In this document: positions 23,924 to 33,662 of the stretch, piece after piece
Layout of the letters: every line of letters starts with the position of its first letter
How positions within the stretch are numbered: the stretch's first letter is position 1
NCBI RefSeq assembly: GCF_027912455.1
Contig: NZ_CP115446.1
Coordinates: forward strand, 1,325,501 to 1,389,500
DNA: 64,000 bases
Direction: 5' to 3'
Source: Aurantiacibacter sp. MUD61
Lineage (GTDB): Bacteria; Pseudomonadota; Alphaproteobacteria; Sphingomonadales; Sphingomonadaceae
Position numbers and translations under genes: made by a program
The notes under the pieces: model-generated
What the model was told of the DNA's origin: nothing
The model's input: the letters and a program-made list of their open reading frames with translations, nothing else
Database searches by the model: none

Positions 23924-25041
23924 GATCACGGTCCAAGCCGTGGGACAGGTTTGCGCATTGGGCGCCGGGTGCGGCCATGCTGGCGCTCGCGCTGGTGGCT
24001 GCCGTGCTGCTCGCTGCAGCGATTACCGCGCAGGACACGCAGGCAGGGCTGGATGTGACCGCCCCTGCCGATGCGGGCCCTGTCGAGCTGGTGGAAGAGC
24101 GCGCCGAGGATGTGCAGAGCGCAATACCCCGCGATACCGATCTCCAACTTTATGACCGGATTGCCGAGCGCGTTGCTGCCGGTGAGAATTATTACGAAGT
24201 AGCGGTCGAGGAACAGCGCGCTCGCGACTTTCCGGTGCGCCCGGGGCTGGCAGTGCGCCTGCCAACGCTCGCGCATATTACTGCACTGGTCGGGCAGGGC
24301 GGGCTGATTGTTCTCGCCATAATCCTTGGGGTCTCGACCGTTACGGCCTGGCATTTCCGCCTGCGCGACGTGCAGGGCGGGCCGGGGCGTCTTCGCTATC
24401 TCCTTCTCCTGCTGGTGATCGGATCGGTCAGCGGATTGAAGCCGCAATATCTTGCCCTGCACGAAGTGTGGGCAGGCATGCTGATTGCGCTTTCGATCGG
24501 GCTCTACCGGCCTGAGCGATGGATTTGGGCAGTGCTCGCCGCAGCGCTGGCGGTATTCATCCGCGAACTGGCCTTGCCTTTCGTCCTGCTGATGGGCGCG
24601 ATCGCGCTGATGCGCGGAAAGCGGGCGGAGGCGGCGACATGGGGAGCGCTGGTGCTGGTGTTCGGCGCGGCGCTGACCATGCACCTTCTCGCGGTCGGAG
24701 CCGTCACTTCCGAGGCAGATCCCGCATCGCCCGGCTGGCTGTCCCTTCGCGGTCTGGGCGGGTGGACGGCCAATATCGTGCTTTCCAGTCCGCTCTACCT
24801 GTTGCCGCCTGTTATCGCTGCACCGCTCGCGCTCCTGCCGCTGCTCGGCTGGGCGGGCTGGCGCAGCTGGTTCGGGCTGACCGGTTTCCTCCTGTGCCTC
24901 GGCTATGGTGTGCTGTTCATGATCGCGGGGCGTGACAACAATTTCTACTGGGCGCTGATCGTCATGCCGGTGTGGTTCGTCGGCCTCGCCATGGTGCCGC
25001 GTGCGCTTTCCAGCCTGTGGAATTCGGCGCGTGGACATTGA
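23911..25041 (+). CDS. Hypothetical multi-pass membrane protein (paralogue of the next gene)
   Basis: The 376-residue product has an N-terminal membrane segment (about 19-40), a roughly 90-residue exoplasmic loop with the pattern LYDRIAERVAAGENYYEVAVEEQR, and about eight further membrane segments. The pattern PERWIWAVLAAALAVFIRELALPFVLL recurs in the following gene. Its architecture resembles glycosyltransferase-C/DUF2029-type or uncharacterised integral membrane enzymes, but no catalytic motif is clear. It starts with GTG, overlapping ubiB by 13 bases, and is followed 32 bases later by its paralogue. Confidence 0.7.
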   Translation: MARLRSRSKPWDRFAHWAPGAAMLALALVAAVLLAAAITAQDTQAGLDVTAPADAGPVELVEERAEDVQSAIPRDTDLQLYDRIAERVAAGENYYEVAVEEQRARDFPVRPGLAVRLPTLAHITALVGQGGLIVLAIILGVSTVTAWHFRLRDVQGGPGRLRYLLLLLVIGSVSGLKPQYLALHEVWAGMLIALSIGLYRPERWIWAVLAAALAVFIRELALPFVLLMGAIALMRGKRAEAATWGALVLVFGAALTMHLLAVGAVTSEADPASPGWLSLRGLGGWTANIVLSSPLYLLPPVIAAPLALLPLLGWAGWRSWFGLTGFLLCLGYGVLFMIAGRDNNFYWALIVMPVWFVGLAMVPRALSSLWNSARGH

Positions 25042-25073
25042 GGCGGCGCGCTTCCCGGTTCAAAGTCAGGATT

Positions 25074-26186
25074 ATGAGTGTTTTACGCGATCCGATTGGC
25101 TGGTGGGACGGACTGGACCGCCCCCTGCGCCATTTGCCGCGCGCTGCCGCGGCTGCGCTGCTCCTACTGCTCGCCTTTGCGATGGCCTGGGCGGCGTGGA
25201 GCGCCTATCCGGTCGCAGCGCCCGAGAACGATGCGGCTGAAGCGCAGGCCGATCTCGACGAAGGTGACGGCGATATCGCGCTTTACCAGCGTATTTCGGA
25301 ACGGGTAATCGCCGGCGAGAATTACTACGCCGCCGCCCTCGCAGAGCAGCGCGCGAATGGTTACCCCACAGTCCCCTTCGTGACCGTGCGCCAGCCGACG
25401 CTCGCGATGCTGCACCGCTGGATCGGCGTGGAAATGCTCGGCTACATCCTGTTTGCCGCGCTGCCCGCGATCATTCTCCTGCTCGTCAGCAAGCTGAAGG
25501 ATCGCACCCGGCTGCCCGAATGGGTTTGCGCGGCGCTGTTCACCGTGCTCGGAGGCGTCGGGCTGATGATACCGCAATCGGCGATGATCCATGAAATTGC
25601 GGCGGGCGCTTGCCTAGGCCTTGCGCTCGTGACCTATACGCCGGAACGCTGGTGGATCGCCCTGGTCTTTGCCGCCCTCGCTCTGGCCCTCCGCGAGCTT
25701 TCCCTGCCCTTCGTCCTCCTCTGGCTGGCCTTCGCTCTCGCCGGTCGGCGCTGGAAGGAGGCGGCGGGCGTTACAGCGGTGCTTGCCCTCTTCGCGATCG
25801 GCATGTTCGCCCATTACCTCGGTGTCGAGGCGGCGCGGTTGCCGGGCGATCCCGTGTCTCCCGGCTGGGATGCGATGGCGGGGCCGATGCTGTCGCTTGG
25901 CGCCCTGTCGAAGCTCGCCGCCATCCCCTTCGTGCCCAAATGGCTGGAAATCGCGCTGATGATCCTGCCGCTCGTCGGCTGGTTGGCACTGGGCGGACGG
26001 CTGGGGCTCTTCGCCACGCTCTGGTTTGCAGGCTTTCTCACCGCAGTCGCCCTGTTCGCCCGGCCGGAGAATTTTTACTGGGTGCAATTGACCCTGCCGG
26101 TCTACCTTGCGGGCCTGGCATTTGCGCCCCGCGCGCTCGCCGATCTTTTCGCCGCCACGCGGACACAAAAACCAACACTATCTTAA
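25074..26186 (+). CDS. Hypothetical multi-pass membrane protein, tandem paralogue
   Basis: The 370-residue protein shares order and motifs with the gene just upstream: LYQRISERVIAGENYYAAALAEQR, VRQPTLAML, TPERWWIALVFAALALALRELSLPFVLLW, and SPGW then NFYWVQLTLPVYLAGLAFAPRAL. Both have one N-terminal membrane segment, an exoplasmic loop and a multi-pass C-terminal part. The ATG at 25074 follows CAGG. I cannot assign a function. The tandem pair probably arose by duplication and may form a heteromer. Confidence 0.7.
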   Translation: MSVLRDPIGWWDGLDRPLRHLPRAAAAALLLLLAFAMAWAAWSAYPVAAPENDAAEAQADLDEGDGDIALYQRISERVIAGENYYAAALAEQRANGYPTVPFVTVRQPTLAMLHRWIGVEMLGYILFAALPAIILLLVSKLKDRTRLPEWVCAALFTVLGGVGLMIPQSAMIHEIAAGACLGLALVTYTPERWWIALVFAALALALRELSLPFVLLWLAFALAGRRWKEAAGVTAVLALFAIGMFAHYLGVEAARLPGDPVSPGWDAMAGPMLSLGALSKLAAIPFVPKWLEIALMILPLVGWLALGGRLGLFATLWFAGFLTAVALFARPENFYWVQLTLPVYLAGLAFAPRALADLFAATRTQKPTLS

Positions 26187-26233
26187 CCATCATTTGCGAA
26201 GGCGCACGCTTGGACTAATAGTGGACAGGCAAA

Positions 26234-27964
26234 GTGCTCCAGCAGCGCATCAACAAGGACGGAGAACAGGACATCTCGACCAATCCCCGCATCCTGCTTG
26301 TCGTGGGTGGTGGTATTGCCGCTTACAAGAGTTGCGAACTGGTCCGCCTCATCAAGAAGGGCGGGGCCGATGTGTCCTGCGTGCTGACCGAAGGCGGGGC
26401 GCAATTCGTCACGCCGATGTCGCTCGCCGCGCTTTCCGGCAATCAGGTTTTCACCACGCTGTGGGACCTGAAGAACGAGGCCGAGATCGGCCATATCCAG
26501 TTGTCGCGCGAAGCCGACCTTGTGGTCGTATGTCCCGCCACGGCAGACCTGCTCGCCAAGATGGCGGCAGGCATTGCAGACGATCTCGCGACCACGATGC
26601 TGCTCGCCACCAATACGCCGGTCCTGACCGTGCCTGCCATGAATGTAAAAATGTGGCAGCATGAAGCGACCGTGCGCAATGTGCAGACCCTGCGCGATAG
26701 CGGCGTCAATGTGATGGAACCCGACATGGGCAGCATGGCCTGCGGTGAATTCGGCCCCGGCCGCCTGCCAGAGCCTGAGGCTGTGTTCCTCGAAATCGCC
26801 GATGCGCTCGGCCTTGATGCAGCCGCTGCCAGCACCGATATCGCTGCCTACCTCGCCCGTCGGAATGACGTTGAGCTCGGCGAAGAGGACGAAGGCGAAG
26901 ATGGCGGCATGGGCCTTGGCGGCCTGCTCGGCAATATCATCCCGCGTGCAGCGGCGAAGGAACAGGACGAATTCGACGACGACGAATTCGCCGATATGGA
27001 ATTGCCCGAAGGCATCGTGCCTGGCCCCGAATTGCCTGAGCCCGACTTGTCCGGCGCGGAGCATCTCTTCGCGAAGAAAGGCAAGGCCAGCGCCGCCCCG
27101 CCGACAGACCGCGAGGCAATCAATCACGAAGTCAACGCCCGCCAGCAGGCCCCGCAGCCCTTCGAAGGCGAAGATGCCGCAGCACCCGTCGGCCCTATGG
27201 CTCGCGGCCCTGCCAATCCGGTGGATGCACCGTCCGAAAGCGGGCTTGGTCCGGCATTCGATGCTTTCGATCCGCTCGAAGGCCAGCCTGCATTCGACGA
27301 AGACCCCGAGAAGCGCCCGCTCTACGGCAAGCATGTGCTTGTCACCGCCGGGCCCACGCATGAACCGATCGATCCGGTGCGCTATCTCGCCAATCGGTCG
27401 AGCGGCAAACAGGGCTATGCGATCGCCGCCGCCGCCGCTGCTGCCGGCGCGAAGGTCACACTCGTCTCTGGCCCTGTAAACCTGCGCACGCCGCTGGGCG
27501 TAGACCGGATCGATGTCGGCAGCGCGCAGGACATGGCCGATGCGGTGAAGAAAGCGCTGCCCGCCGATGTCGCAATCATGGTCGCTGCCGTCGCCGACTG
27601 GCGCCCGCGCGACTACATCGAGAAGAAGATCAAGAAACGCGGCGCCGCACCGCCCGCACTGATCCTCGCTGAAAACCCCGATATTCTCGCAGGCGTCGCC
27701 GCCAGCACGGATCGGCCCGAATTGCTGATCGGCTTTGCGGCGGAAACCGACGATGTCGTCGAAAATGCCCGCAAGAAGCGCAAGAGCAAGGGCGTCGACT
27801 GGATCGTCGCCAATGATGTCTCCGAAGATGTGATGGGCGGGGATGACAACCAGATCCACCTTGTGCGTGAAGGCAAGGTCGAGCACTGGGATGAAATGAC
27901 CAAGCAGGACGTAGCGATGAAGCTCGTCACCCAGATTGCCGAGAGACTGACTGAGGATGCCTGA
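26234..27964 (+). CDS. coaBC: Bifunctional phosphopantothenoylcysteine decarboxylase/phosphopantothenate-cysteine ligase with large acidic linker
   Basis: CoaBC makes phosphopantothenoylcysteine and decarboxylates it, in coenzyme A synthesis. The CoaC half (about 16-195) has His87 in [15 protein letters not shown] at 134-141 and the Cys170 clamp in [16 protein letters not shown]. The CoaB half (about 364-576) has [33 protein letters not shown] and KKIKK. A linker of about 160 residues (about 200-362) joins them; it is acidic and Pro/Ala-rich ([18 protein letters not shown]). E. coli Dfp has 406 residues, so the 576 here reflect this insert. The start is GTG. It overlaps dut by 8 bases. Confidence 0.95.
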   Translation: MLQQRINKDGEQDISTNPRILLVVGGGIAAYKSCELVRLIKKGGADVSCVLTEGGAQFVTPMSLAALSGNQVFTTLWDLKNEAEIGHIQLSREADLVVVCPATADLLAKMAAGIADDLATTMLLATNTPVLTVPAMNVKMWQHEATVRNVQTLRDSGVNVMEPDMGSMACGEFGPGRLPEPEAVFLEIADALGLDAAAASTDIAAYLARRNDVELGEEDEGEDGGMGLGGLLGNIIPRAAAKEQDEFDDDEFADMELPEGIVPGPELPEPDLSGAEHLFAKKGKASAAPPTDREAINHEVNARQQAPQPFEGEDAAAPVGPMARGPANPVDAPSESGLGPAFDAFDPLEGQPAFDEDPEKRPLYGKHVLVTAGPTHEPIDPVRYLANRSSGKQGYAIAAAAAAAGAKVTLVSGPVNLRTPLGVDRIDVGSAQDMADAVKKALPADVAIMVAAVADWRPRDYIEKKIKKRGAAPPALILAENPDILAGVAASTDRPELLIGFAAETDDVVENARKKRKSKGVDWIVANDVSEDVMGGDDNQIHLVREGKVEHWDEMTKQDVAMKLVTQIAERLTEDA

Positions 27965-28415
27965 TAAAGTACCGGTGCAGATCAAGCGCCTGCCGCACGG
28001 CCACGGCCTCGATTTTCCCGTTTACGCAACGCTCGGTGCTGCTGGCATGGATGTGGTCGCCGCCGAAAGCCTGACGCTCCGCCGCGGACAGCGCCGCGCG
28101 GTTGCGACCGGCTTCGCGATTGCCATTCCCGATGGATATGAAGTGCAGGTTCGCCCCCGCTCCGGCCTTGCGCTGAAGCACGGCATCACTCTGCCCAACA
28201 CGCCCGGTACGATCGATTCCGATTACCGCGGCGAGCTGAAGATCATCATGATCAATCTCGGCGATGATGACTTCCCCATCGAGCGCGGAGACCGGATCGC
28301 GCAATTGGTGCTGGCCCCAGTCACACTGGCGGCATGGGAAGAAGTCGAAGAATTGAGCGTGACCGCGCGCGGCAAGGGCGGCTTCGGCTCAACAGGTGGC
28401 CACGGGAAGCTTTAG
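27957..28415 (+). CDS. dut: dUTP diphosphatase
   Basis: The 152-residue enzyme hydrolyses dUTP to dUMP and pyrophosphate, limiting uracil in DNA and feeding thymidylate synthesis. All five trimeric-dUTPase motifs are seen: [40 protein letters not shown] and the flexible C-terminal arm [11 protein letters not shown]. The start overlaps coaBC by 8 bases, the conserved alphaproteobacterial order. It is convergent with the next gene, overlapping by 4 bases. Confidence 0.97.
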   Translation: MPDKVPVQIKRLPHGHGLDFPVYATLGAAGMDVVAAESLTLRRGQRRAVATGFAIAIPDGYEVQVRPRSGLALKHGITLPNTPGTIDSDYRGELKIIMINLGDDDFPIERGDRIAQLVLAPVTLAAWEEVEELSVTARGKGGFGSTGGHGKL

Positions 28416-28969
28416 GCTGCCATCCTCGCCGCGCGGTCGAAAAACCACGAGGCACCGCCCCAGATAAGCGCAAATACGGCGAGCACGCCCCATTCGACAG
28501 CGTGGCCGGGCATCGTAAGCATGCCCACGAACCCCATGACGATCTGCGAGACGGCAATCACCGCGGTAACGACCTGCATCGGCCTCACCCGGAGCCGGGT
28601 CACGGCGGCTGCTGCAACCGCGCCGAGCGCGAGCACCGTGAAGCCGAAATTCACCGGCTCACCCTCGTCCCCGATGATGCCCACGGCGCCATTCGCCCAC
28701 AGCGTCAGGAACACCGCCAGCGCGGTAACGACGATTGCGACCCGGGCCGGTGTGCGCCGCGCGCCATGAACGGCGAATTCGACTGCGCCGCCAAGAAACG
28801 ACAGTAGGACGGCTGCGAAGACGAAATCACTGCCCGTCCACCCGACTTCCGTCGTGAATTGCATGGCAATGGCGGGCAGCATCAGCAGCGCCAACAGGCT
28901 GCCCCAGCCAGCTATGCGCCAGCCATTGAGGAATTTGCGGGGGCGGAAGTTGTGGACAGACTTGGTCAT
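28412..28969 (-). CDS. Hypothetical six-segment membrane protein
   Basis: The ATG at 28969 gives 185 residues: a basic N-terminus ([18 protein letters not shown]) followed by about six hydrophobic segments, for example [36 protein letters not shown] and [18 protein letters not shown]. No conserved motif is known to me. It is divergent from a wHTH regulator and may be its target. A longer frame to 29125 exists but would run into the regulator. Confidence 0.6.
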   Translation of the reverse strand: MTKSVHNFRPRKFLNGWRIAGWGSLLALLMLPAIAMQFTTEVGWTGSDFVFAAVLLSFLGGAVEFAVHGARRTPARVAIVVTALAVFLTLWANGAVGIIGDEGEPVNFGFTVLALGAVAAAAVTRLRVRPMQVVTAVIAVSQIVMGFVGMLTMPGHAVEWGVLAVFALIWGGASWFFDRAARMAA

Positions 28970-29100
28970 GGGAAAAAGACTTTCATGGCAGTTGCGATGC
29001 CATTTCCCTGCACTGGCCTGCGCCTGAGCGGCATGAGCAATTTGTGAGGAATGGCTGAAAACCTTCCCGAACCGTGTCGATAACCCTAGAAGTCTGGCTG

Positions 29101-30120
29101 ATGGACGCAGATCCCAATATAGCAAGTTTCGGCCGCTTCACGCTCGATCGCAGCAACCGTCAGCTCATGTATGATGGGGCGCCAGTGGAGTTGGGCAGCC
29201 GCTATTTCGATGCGCTCGCGCTGCTGGTGGAACGACGCGGCGAGCTTGTCACCAAGGACGAGTTCATGGACCGCGTCTGGCGCGGGATACCCGTCACCGA
29301 TGAAGCGCTGACCCAATGCATCCGCTCGCTGCGCAAGGCGTTGGGAGACGAGGCCGGTGCACCGCGCTTCATCCAGACAGTGCCGAAACACGGCTATCGC
29401 TTCGTGGCCACGATCGCGGAGGAGGGGGAAAGCGAAACTGTTGTGGCAGCTCCGGCTCAGCCCGCGTCCCGACTGGCCGGGACATGCACAGTGGGCGGGC
29501 TGGTGGCAGGTTTGCTCGGCGGCTTCGCTTATGGCGTGCTGGCAGGCACGGGCGGTGCGGCAGGCAGCCTCATGCTCGCAGCCATGATTGGTGCGCTCGG
29601 CACGCTGGCGGGTGCGGCGCTGGGCTTGGCGATGGCAGCGATGCTGGCGTGGCGCAAAACGGCGGATCCGATGCTGGTGATGGCGGGAGCGGTCGGCGGC
29701 CTACTCGCGGGGCTTGTCGGCAATATGCTCGCCTATCAGGGGGTGGGCCTGCTGACCGGAAGAAGCCTTGGCGATGTGACAGGCCCGCTGGAGGGTCTAC
29801 TGATCGGCAGCGCTACCGGCTTTCTCGCATGGCTCGCGCTGGGCGGGAGAGCCCGCGGGCTTGTGCTGGGCTGCGCGGTTCTCTCGGGTATCGCCACCGG
29901 TATTCTCATACGACTGACAAACGGTACGTTGCTCGCCGGGTCGCTGCTCAGCCTGCAATTGGAAATGCCGCGTATGCAGCTCGATCTGGCGCGACTTGGC
30001 CTGAGACTGGGTGACGCCGGATGGGCAATTCCTGCGCATCTGTGGGCCACCGTAATCGAAGCGACCGTATTCGTCGTCGCGATGGCCTTCGCCGCCCTGT
30101 CTGCGCGCCACCGGCAATAA
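29101..30120 (+). CDS. ToxR/CadC-like winged-helix regulator with multi-pass membrane domain
   Basis: The first ~105 residues are an OmpR/PhoB-type DNA-binding domain: FTLDRSNRQLMYDGAPVELGSRYFDALALLVERRGELVTKDEFMDRVWRG, then TDEALTQCIRSLRKALGD and the HGYRF strand. The rest holds about six to seven small, Gly/Ala-rich membrane segments (for example GLVAGLLGGFAYGVLAG). This is unlike CadC, which has one membrane segment plus a periplasmic sensor. It would be a membrane-tethered transcription factor. The start is ATG 29101; the GTG at 29074 is an alternative. The signal sensed is unknown. Confidence 0.75.
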   Translation: MDADPNIASFGRFTLDRSNRQLMYDGAPVELGSRYFDALALLVERRGELVTKDEFMDRVWRGIPVTDEALTQCIRSLRKALGDEAGAPRFIQTVPKHGYRFVATIAEEGESETVVAAPAQPASRLAGTCTVGGLVAGLLGGFAYGVLAGTGGAAGSLMLAAMIGALGTLAGAALGLAMAAMLAWRKTADPMLVMAGAVGGLLAGLVGNMLAYQGVGLLTGRSLGDVTGPLEGLLIGSATGFLAWLALGGRARGLVLGCAVLSGIATGILIRLTNGTLLAGSLLSLQLEMPRMQLDLARLGLRLGDAGWAIPAHLWATVIEATVFVVAMAFAALSARHRQ

Positions 30121-30121
30121 A

Positions 30122-30145
30122 AAGGGCCCCGCGATGGAGGCCCTT
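30122..30145. terminator. Bidirectional Rho-independent terminator
   Basis: AAGGGCC and GGCCCTT form a 7-bp stem with a 10-base loop, flanked by an A-run on the left and TTGTTCT on the right. It lies between two convergent genes and can end transcription from either side. Confidence 0.75.
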
Positions 30146-30170
30146 GTTCTACTCGATAAAGTCGTTCCGA

Positions 30171-30875
30171 TCAGTCGCCGCGGCGCTCTGCGCGATCTTC
30201 CGGAGCAATCGAAATGCGTACCGTTTCGCCCGAATTGCCGGGGAAGTCGGTAAACATCGCCTCCACCAGATTCGGCACGAGATATTGCAGGCGATTGGAC
30301 TGCGACAAGGCCTGGGCATTGCCTTCGAACAGGCGCTCCCCCGTGGCAGCATCGTCGATCTTCAGGTCGATGCCGCTGGTGTAGACCGTGTAGCTGACGA
30401 CGTCATTGCCAAAGAATGGATCGTGCCAGCCGTAACCCCAACGACGGGTGGGCACGTAGGCAATGCGTACGCGGCCCTGCCGATCACGATACGCGACGCG
30501 GCGACCGTAAGTGCGCCATGGGCTGTAGAACGGATCATTGCGGAAGCCGGTCGAGCGGACACGCTCACGGCCATTGTCTACGCCATAGTCGAAGCGGACC
30601 AGCAGGGTGGCGTCTTCGGCAGAAGCGGCTTGCGAATAGCCAAGCGCGGCCATTTCTTCTTCGACTTCGTCGGCATAGAGCGAGAATTCGAGGCCGCCCG
30701 CGAGAGCCGGATCATCGGCGACGACGTAGAAGCTCTGCCCTTGCGGTGCCGGAAGCTGGCTTTCGAAGCGCGATACGTCGGCGCGGAAAGGTGATGCGCA
30801 GGCTGCGAGCGCCAGCGCGAGGGCAGGCACAGCTGCCAGTTTCAGATTGCGCATGCGCGCCTTTGTATGGGTCAT
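30171..30875 (-). CDS. DUF4136-like lipoprotein
   Basis: The N-terminus has a lipoprotein signal with lipobox LAAC near residue 25. The mature protein resembles DUF4136: strands FYVVADDP..., DATLLVRFDYGVDNGRER, a Trp/Tyr-rich central segment (RRWGYGWHDPFFGN) and VYTSGIDLKIDDAATGERLFEGNAQ, then PNLVEAMFTDFPGNSGETVRISI. DUF4136 members are envelope lipoproteins of unknown function. AGAGG is placed six bases before the ATG at 30875. Confidence 0.75.
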   Translation of the reverse strand: MTHTKARMRNLKLAAVPALALALAACASPFRADVSRFESQLPAPQGQSFYVVADDPALAGGLEFSLYADEVEEEMAALGYSQAASAEDATLLVRFDYGVDNGRERVRSTGFRNDPFYSPWRTYGRRVAYRDRQGRVRIAYVPTRRWGYGWHDPFFGNDVVSYTVYTSGIDLKIDDAATGERLFEGNAQALSQSNRLQYLVPNLVEAMFTDFPGNSGETVRISIAPEDRAERRGD

Positions 30876-31032
30876 AATAAACCTCTTGCAGTCCCTTGCG
30901 CTACCCGAGCGAAGCCCGACTCAGCGCCCAATAATGTCTACGATGACCCGGTGTTTATCAAGGGCGGGCTGAATACGCCTTGAACCAGCGCATTGACAAA
31001 TGTTTACAATTCAGAGATTTGCAGGGTTCCGC

Positions 31033-32052
31033 TTAGCCGCGCACCAGGCCGAGCGCCTTGTATGCGGCATCGAGCGTAGGCGCCGCAGCTTCGCGGGCCT
31101 GTGATGCGCCGCGCGCCAGAATGGCGTCCAACGCCTCGCGATCTTCCTTCAGCTCGACAAAGCGATCGCGGATCGGGCCGAGCGTGCTCACCAGCAGTTC
31201 CGCCATGGCCGGCTTGAACTTGCCGAAGCCTTCGCCGCCAAATTGATCGAGCACAGCCTGCGGGCTGGAGCCTTCCAGCGCGGCGTAAATGCTGACGAGG
31301 TTGAGCGCTTCTGGGCGATCGGCGAGGCCCGCCACTTCGCTTGGCAGCGGCTCGGGATCGGTCTTCGCCTTCTTGATCTTCTGGGCCATGGTGTCGGCAT
31401 CGTCTGTCAGACTGATGCGGCTCATATCCGACGGATCGGACTTGCTCATCTTCTTCGAGCCATCACGCAGGGACATGATCCGCGCAGCCTCTTCAGGGAT
31501 GTAGGGATCGGGCAGTGTGAAGACGGGCGCGTCTTCCGAGGCGAAATCATTGTTGAACTTCTGCGCAATGTCGCGCGCCAGTTCCAGATGCTGCTTCTGG
31601 TCTTCGCCCACGGGAACGTGGGTCGTCTGGTACAGCAGCACATCGGCGGCTTGCAGCACGGGATAGCCGAACAGCGCGACCGACTGGCCTTCGCGGTTCT
31701 TGCCAGCCTTGTCCTTCCACTGCGTCATGCGGTTGAGCCAGCCCATGCGCGCCGTGCCCATCAGCAGCCATTGCAGTTCTGCATGCTGCGGCACCTGCGC
31801 CTGGTTGAAGAGCACCGACTTCGCAGGATCCAGCCCGCAGGCGACCAGTGTGGCGACCATTTCCAGCGTGCTTGCATGCAGTTCAGCCGGGTCATGCGGC
31901 ATGGAGATCGCATGCAGGTCAGCCAGGAAGATGAAGCATTTGCCGCCATTCGCATGCGCTTCATCCTGCAATTTCACGTAATTGCGGATCGCACCGAGAT
32001 AATTGCCGAGATGCGGCTTGCCGGTGGGCTGGATTCCGGAAACGACGATCAT
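31033..32052 (-). CDS. trpS: Tryptophan-tRNA ligase
   Basis: The 339-residue class I synthetase charges tRNA-Trp. The HIGH-type motif is PTGKPHLGNYLGA and the KMSKS motif is KKMSKSDPS. Other features (GWLNRMTQWKDK, PVGEDQKQHLELARDIAQKFN) are TrpRS-specific. The ATG at 32052 overlaps the murJ stop (ATGA), so it is translationally coupled; any upstream in-frame extension would be inside murJ. Confidence 0.96.
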   Translation of the reverse strand: MIVVSGIQPTGKPHLGNYLGAIRNYVKLQDEAHANGGKCFIFLADLHAISMPHDPAELHASTLEMVATLVACGLDPAKSVLFNQAQVPQHAELQWLLMGTARMGWLNRMTQWKDKAGKNREGQSVALFGYPVLQAADVLLYQTTHVPVGEDQKQHLELARDIAQKFNNDFASEDAPVFTLPDPYIPEEAARIMSLRDGSKKMSKSDPSDMSRISLTDDADTMAQKIKKAKTDPEPLPSEVAGLADRPEALNLVSIYAALEGSSPQAVLDQFGGEGFGKFKPAMAELLVSTLGPIRDRFVELKEDREALDAILARGASQAREAAAPTLDAAYKALGLVRG

Positions 32053-33632
32053 GATGCTTCGGGCACTCTCTTCTTTGTGTAGGCTTTCAACCGATCCCGG
32101 CTGACCGCGCCGATGGCAAAGGCCACGGCGAAATAAACGATGCCGGCGCAGCCGACGAGCGCGCCTACTGCCACGAGACGGGCAAAGAGGCCAGCCGCGT
32201 AATAATCGGCGAGATAGTCCTGTGCGTAATAGAGCGCGACGCCCATGGCGGCGGCGGCGATCAACTGACGTGCCACGCGGCCGATCAGGGACCAGTCCGC
32301 CCGGTAATATCCGCGTAAGCGAAGCACGGTGTAAAGGATCGTTGCATTCAGCCACGCGCCGATGGCAGAGGCCGCCGCTACTCCTTCCACGCCGAAGCGC
32401 TGCAGGAAGGCGACGTTGAACCCGATGAACACAGCCAGCGCGGCGAAGGCGGCATAGACCGGCGTCTTCGTGTCCGACCGGGCGTAGAAGCTCGGCACCA
32501 GCACTTTCACCAGCACGTAAGCGGGCAGGCCGAGCACAAGGATCGCGAGGATACTGCCCGACATGGCGGCATCTTCCATGGTGAAGCGTCCGCCCTGGAA
32601 GATGATGGTGATGAAAGCCTCTGCACAAATCGCCAGCGCCACGGCCGCCGGGATCGTCAGCAACATGCCCAGCTCGATGGCGTTCGACTGGATGCGCGCT
32701 GCGCCAGCGCCATCATTCGCGCCGATGAACTTGGAAAGGCTCGGCAGGATCGCGGTCGACAAGGCAATGCCGATGATGCCCAGCGGCAGCTGGTTCAGCC
32801 GGTCGGCATAGTTCATCCAGCTCACCGTGCTGCCATCCAACTGGTTGAGGAAATAGACCTGCAGCAGCGTATTGATCTGATAGGCGCCGCCCCCGATGGC
32901 TGCGGGCAGCGCGATGATGCCAAGGCGCTTCACCTCCGGCGTCAGGCGCGGCCGGGTGATCCAGCGCGGGCGAAAGCCCTCGACATGCGCCCAATACACC
33001 AGCCAACCGAGCTGCAACACGCCCGCCGCAGGCACCGCCCAGGCGACGATATAGCCCATCGCTTCCACGCCCAGCCCGGTCGTCTCGACATAAAGCAGCG
33101 TGCCGATCAGCACGAGGTTGAGGATGATCGGAAAACTCGCCCCGGGGCCGAAGCGGCTCACCGAATTGAGCATGCCGGTGAGCAGCGTCACCACGCTGAC
33201 CAGCAGGATATAGGGGAACATGATCCGTGCGAAATCGACCGAATAGTCGAACTTGCCCGGGTCGATCGGCTTGTCTGAGAGGAGCCAGATCACCCCCGGC
33301 ATGGCGATTTCGAAAATGGCAGTGAGGAGGATCAGTGCGGGCACGAAGACGCTGATCACGTCCTGCGAGAAGCTGCGCGCGGCGTCCAGATCCTGCGCGC
33401 CGCCTTCGCCCGAATGCAGACGCTTGGAGAACATCGGCACGAAAGCCGCCGAGAACGCGCCCTCCGCGAACAGGCGGCGGAATACGTTGGGAATGATCAG
33501 CGCCTGGAACCAGGCATCGGTCACCTCATTGGCGCCGAGGACACGCGAGAAAATCATCTCGCGCGCCATCCCGGCGACCCGGCTGACCATCGTCAGCGAG
33601 CCGATCGTGCCGACATTCTTGAGCAGGCTCAT
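32049..33632 (-). CDS. murJ: Lipid II flippase MurJ
   Basis: The 527-residue protein has about 14 membrane segments and belongs to the MOP superfamily. It starts MSLLKNVGTIGSLTMVSRVAGMAREMIFSRVLGAN, the standard MviN/MurJ N-terminus with Arg residues lining the cavity. PLGIIGIALSTAILPSLS is a typical later segment. It moves lipid II across the inner membrane for cell wall synthesis. Coupled to trpS, it is 30 bases downstream of secB, all on one strand. Confidence 0.95.
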   Translation of the reverse strand: MSLLKNVGTIGSLTMVSRVAGMAREMIFSRVLGANEVTDAWFQALIIPNVFRRLFAEGAFSAAFVPMFSKRLHSGEGGAQDLDAARSFSQDVISVFVPALILLTAIFEIAMPGVIWLLSDKPIDPGKFDYSVDFARIMFPYILLVSVVTLLTGMLNSVSRFGPGASFPIILNLVLIGTLLYVETTGLGVEAMGYIVAWAVPAAGVLQLGWLVYWAHVEGFRPRWITRPRLTPEVKRLGIIALPAAIGGGAYQINTLLQVYFLNQLDGSTVSWMNYADRLNQLPLGIIGIALSTAILPSLSKFIGANDGAGAARIQSNAIELGMLLTIPAAVALAICAEAFITIIFQGGRFTMEDAAMSGSILAILVLGLPAYVLVKVLVPSFYARSDTKTPVYAAFAALAVFIGFNVAFLQRFGVEGVAAASAIGAWLNATILYTVLRLRGYYRADWSLIGRVARQLIAAAAMGVALYYAQDYLADYYAAGLFARLVAVGALVGCAGIVYFAVAFAIGAVSRDRLKAYTKKRVPEAS

Positions 33633-33662
33633 TGCTCGCTGGCCCGCTTCATCTGTGGGGGC

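Noticed and set aside
26183..27985. Long minus-strand frame opposite coaBC
   Set aside because: The plus strand has all CoaBC motifs; the opposite frame is a codon-usage shadow.
30980..31030. TTGACA-like promoter near 30994 on the plus strand
   Set aside because: It points into the 3' end of trpS, which is transcribed the other way, and no good -10 box follows.
32053..32628. Long N-terminal extension of trpS
   Set aside because: It lies inside murJ, is Arg-rich and has no synthetase features. The ATG overlapping the murJ stop is the true start.
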